A stretch of DNA of 64,000 nucleotides from JAFGTX01 sp942492225. Lineage in GTDB: Bacteria; Bacillota; Clostridia; Peptostreptococcales; Acidaminobacteraceae. The translations under genes were made by a program, and so were the position numbers. The notes under the pieces are model-generated. The model searched no databases. It was not told where the DNA came from and saw only the letters and a program-made list of their open reading frames with translations. The DNA lies in assembly GCA_942492225.1 (NCBI GenBank), contig CALODS010000034.1, positions 30,502-94,501 on the forward strand. The letters run 5' to 3'. Shown here piece by piece: positions 62,409 to 64,000 of the stretch (the first letter of the stretch is position 1; each line of letters opens with the position of its first letter).

Positions 62409-64000
62409 TAGGTTCTTTTAAACTTCCTTTCAATTTCATATTTATGGATAGCGATTATTATTGGCCGTCCGTGGGGACATGTATAGGGGTCTGTTAAATT
62501 TCTTAGATCTCTTAACATGTGATTTGTTTCAAGTTGATCTACCTTTTGATTTGCTTTTATAGCAGCTTTACAAGATTGCATGATAATCTCTTCACTTTGT
62601 AAGGATGAAAGTGTTTCTGAACCATCAATTTTTTCTATCAACGCTTCTATAAATAATTTTCCTGCGGGACGATCAAAAAGGATTGGAACGGATCTAATAA
62701 TGAGATCACTTCTTCCAAATGCTTCAAGTTCAAATCCAAGTTTTTCAAAGATTGATTTATTCTCTAATATAAGTTCTAACTCATTATAAGTTAAAGAAAT
62801 TGTAATTGGATCCAACAACATCTGTGCATCAATTTTTCTTGTTCGGTACTTTTCTTTAAAGTCCTCATACAGTATTTTTTCATGTGCAGCATGTTGGTCT
62901 ATAAAATAGAGTTGAGTGTCTTTTTGGAATAGCAAATAGGTGTCAAATGCTTGTCCAACATATAATAAATCGTCATAAACCGATTGACCTTCCGGTAGGT
63001 ATTCGTGCTTAGATTGTTTATTTTCAATGGTTTCTCTTACTAACATTTCCTTGAAGTCATATTGATTTCCTATAGGTTCTTTTGTTATATTTTGTGATTT
63101 TTCTGATGTGGTATTTTTTCTTTGAAGCATATCATTGGATAACTTTTTATCGAAATTTTGATCATGAATTGATTGATATAAAACATCAACTGCTTCTTTG
63201 GGTGGAGTTGGTTTATTTGTATGTAAACTTTCGCGCACTGTATTATAGTGTTCTTCATTTTCTTTTGTTCTGTTAAATGTCGGACGAGTGGTTGAATTTT
63301 TTTCTTCTATAGTCATTTCTACATCTACGGGTCTAGAAAAAACATCCACTTTTTTAAAAGTTTCTTGCGGTATCTGATTATAGGAATTAATACATTTCCT
63401 TAAAGCACTATATAGGATTTGTTTTATTTGTGCCTCTTGATGAAACTTAATTTCTGTTTTGCTTGGATGTATATTAACATCGATTGATTTTGGATCGAGT
63501 TCTAGAAATAAAAAGCAAACTGGATGCCTATGTAAAGGTACAAGACCTTTGTAGGCTAGTTCTAGAGATTCCGAAACAATCTTATTTACAATGTATCGAC
63601 CGTTTACAAATATAACTTGAAGTTGTCTATTACCCCGTGTATAGTGAATTGTCGATAAGAGTCCATTTGCTTTGATATTAGCATCTGCATCAAGTTCAAA
63701 CGGTATTAATTCATCTGAGACGCTTTTGCCAAAAATTTCGTAAACTGAATCTTTTAGATTATTATTACCTGGTGTTTTAAAAGTAATACGATCATTAATA
63801 ATATATTTGAAAGATATATCTGTATGTGACAGAGCCGATTTATTGACAATGGTACTTCTGATAGCATTTTGTTCGGCTGTCAGATTTTTAAAAATTTTAG
63901 TCGCGCAGGTGTGTTAAAAAAAGATCTTTCATCACAATCGTTGTGCCATTAGAGGCACCAACTGATTCTCGTGTGAGTATTTTTCCACCAGCTAAAATAA
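62408..64000 (-). CDS. mutL: DNA mismatch repair protein MutL (5' end cut by the window, frameshifted)
   Basis: From the window end, IVMKDLFFNTPARLKFLKN (motif III region) continues through FVNGRYIVNKIVSESLELAY and DVNIHPSKTEIKFHQEAQIK, a linker, then the C-terminal dimerisation part with YFIDQHAAHEKILYEDFKEK and TCPHGRPIII. The DQHAAHEKI motif indicates the endonuclease-type MutL. A run of seven A at 63916-63922 needs eight to keep LFFNTPARL in frame, so a one-base deletion, probably sequencing, interrupts it. The ATPase N-terminus lies outside. Confidence 0.93.

Overview
The window is a low-GC, gene-dense chromosomal segment from what looks like an anaerobic, spore-forming Clostridia-type Firmicute. 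The support is two SpoVS genes, a LexA/YneA-like SOS module, a sigma-54 activator beside a PTS-type dihydroxyacetone kinase, Hfq next to MiaA and MutL, and strong AGGAGG-type ribosome binding sites. Genus and species cannot be fixed from what is visible. No rRNA, tRNA, CRISPR array or intact insertion sequence was found.

Layout. 0-34 kb is accessory in character: many small single-gene units, seven GNAT acetyltransferases over the whole window (one broken), small unrecognised proteins, several interrupted genes, and most transcription units closed by their own terminator. Inside it lie a signal peptidase I and diguanylate cyclase stretch (10-12 kb), a coherent dihydroxyacetone phosphorylation operon with its own EI and HPr and an unusual HPr-PAS-AAA+ sigma-54 activator (13.6-19.6 kb), an M23/LysM/G5 cell-wall peptidase (25-26.5 kb), an L-asparaginase followed by a c-di-GMP-II riboswitch (28.4-29.7 kb), and a hydrolase-methyltransferase fusion behind a leader peptide and attenuator (31.3-33.1 kb).

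34-49 kb is housekeeping and resembles the Bacillus order mlpA / dapG / spoIIIE / pgsA / cinA / recA / rny / spoVS: M16 peptidase, dut, aspartokinase, ftsK/spoIIIE, rimO, pgsA, cinA, recA, rny, two spoVS copies, then purB. 50-54.5 kb holds a Xer-like tyrosine recombinase, a small-enzyme cluster (DUF302, VOC, RidA, GyrI-like) and the divergent yneA-like/lexA pair with three LexA boxes; a fourth box precedes recA. 54.7-59.4 kb is a 1535-residue secreted SLH protein with Ig-like repeats and a 22-glycine hinge. The right end carries a PLP enzyme of the aluminium-resistance family, hfq, miaA and most of mutL, all on the minus strand.

Quality caution. At least five genes, including the conserved ftsK, rny and mutL, carry a single-base frameshift, several of them in homopolymers. 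That pattern fits residual sequencing indels better than real decay. Separately, three otherwise intact reading frames carry one in-frame TAA at a position compatible with CAA.

Most interesting points: the attenuator-controlled hydrolase/methyltransferase fusion; three copies of a 27-bp palindrome whose arm matches the right arm of Bacillus dif, two of them flanking the tyrosine recombinase; a c-di-GMP-II riboswitch followed by two terminators; and the HPr-fused sigma-54 regulator with a good -24/-12 promoter and a 16-bp inverted repeat in front of its operon.
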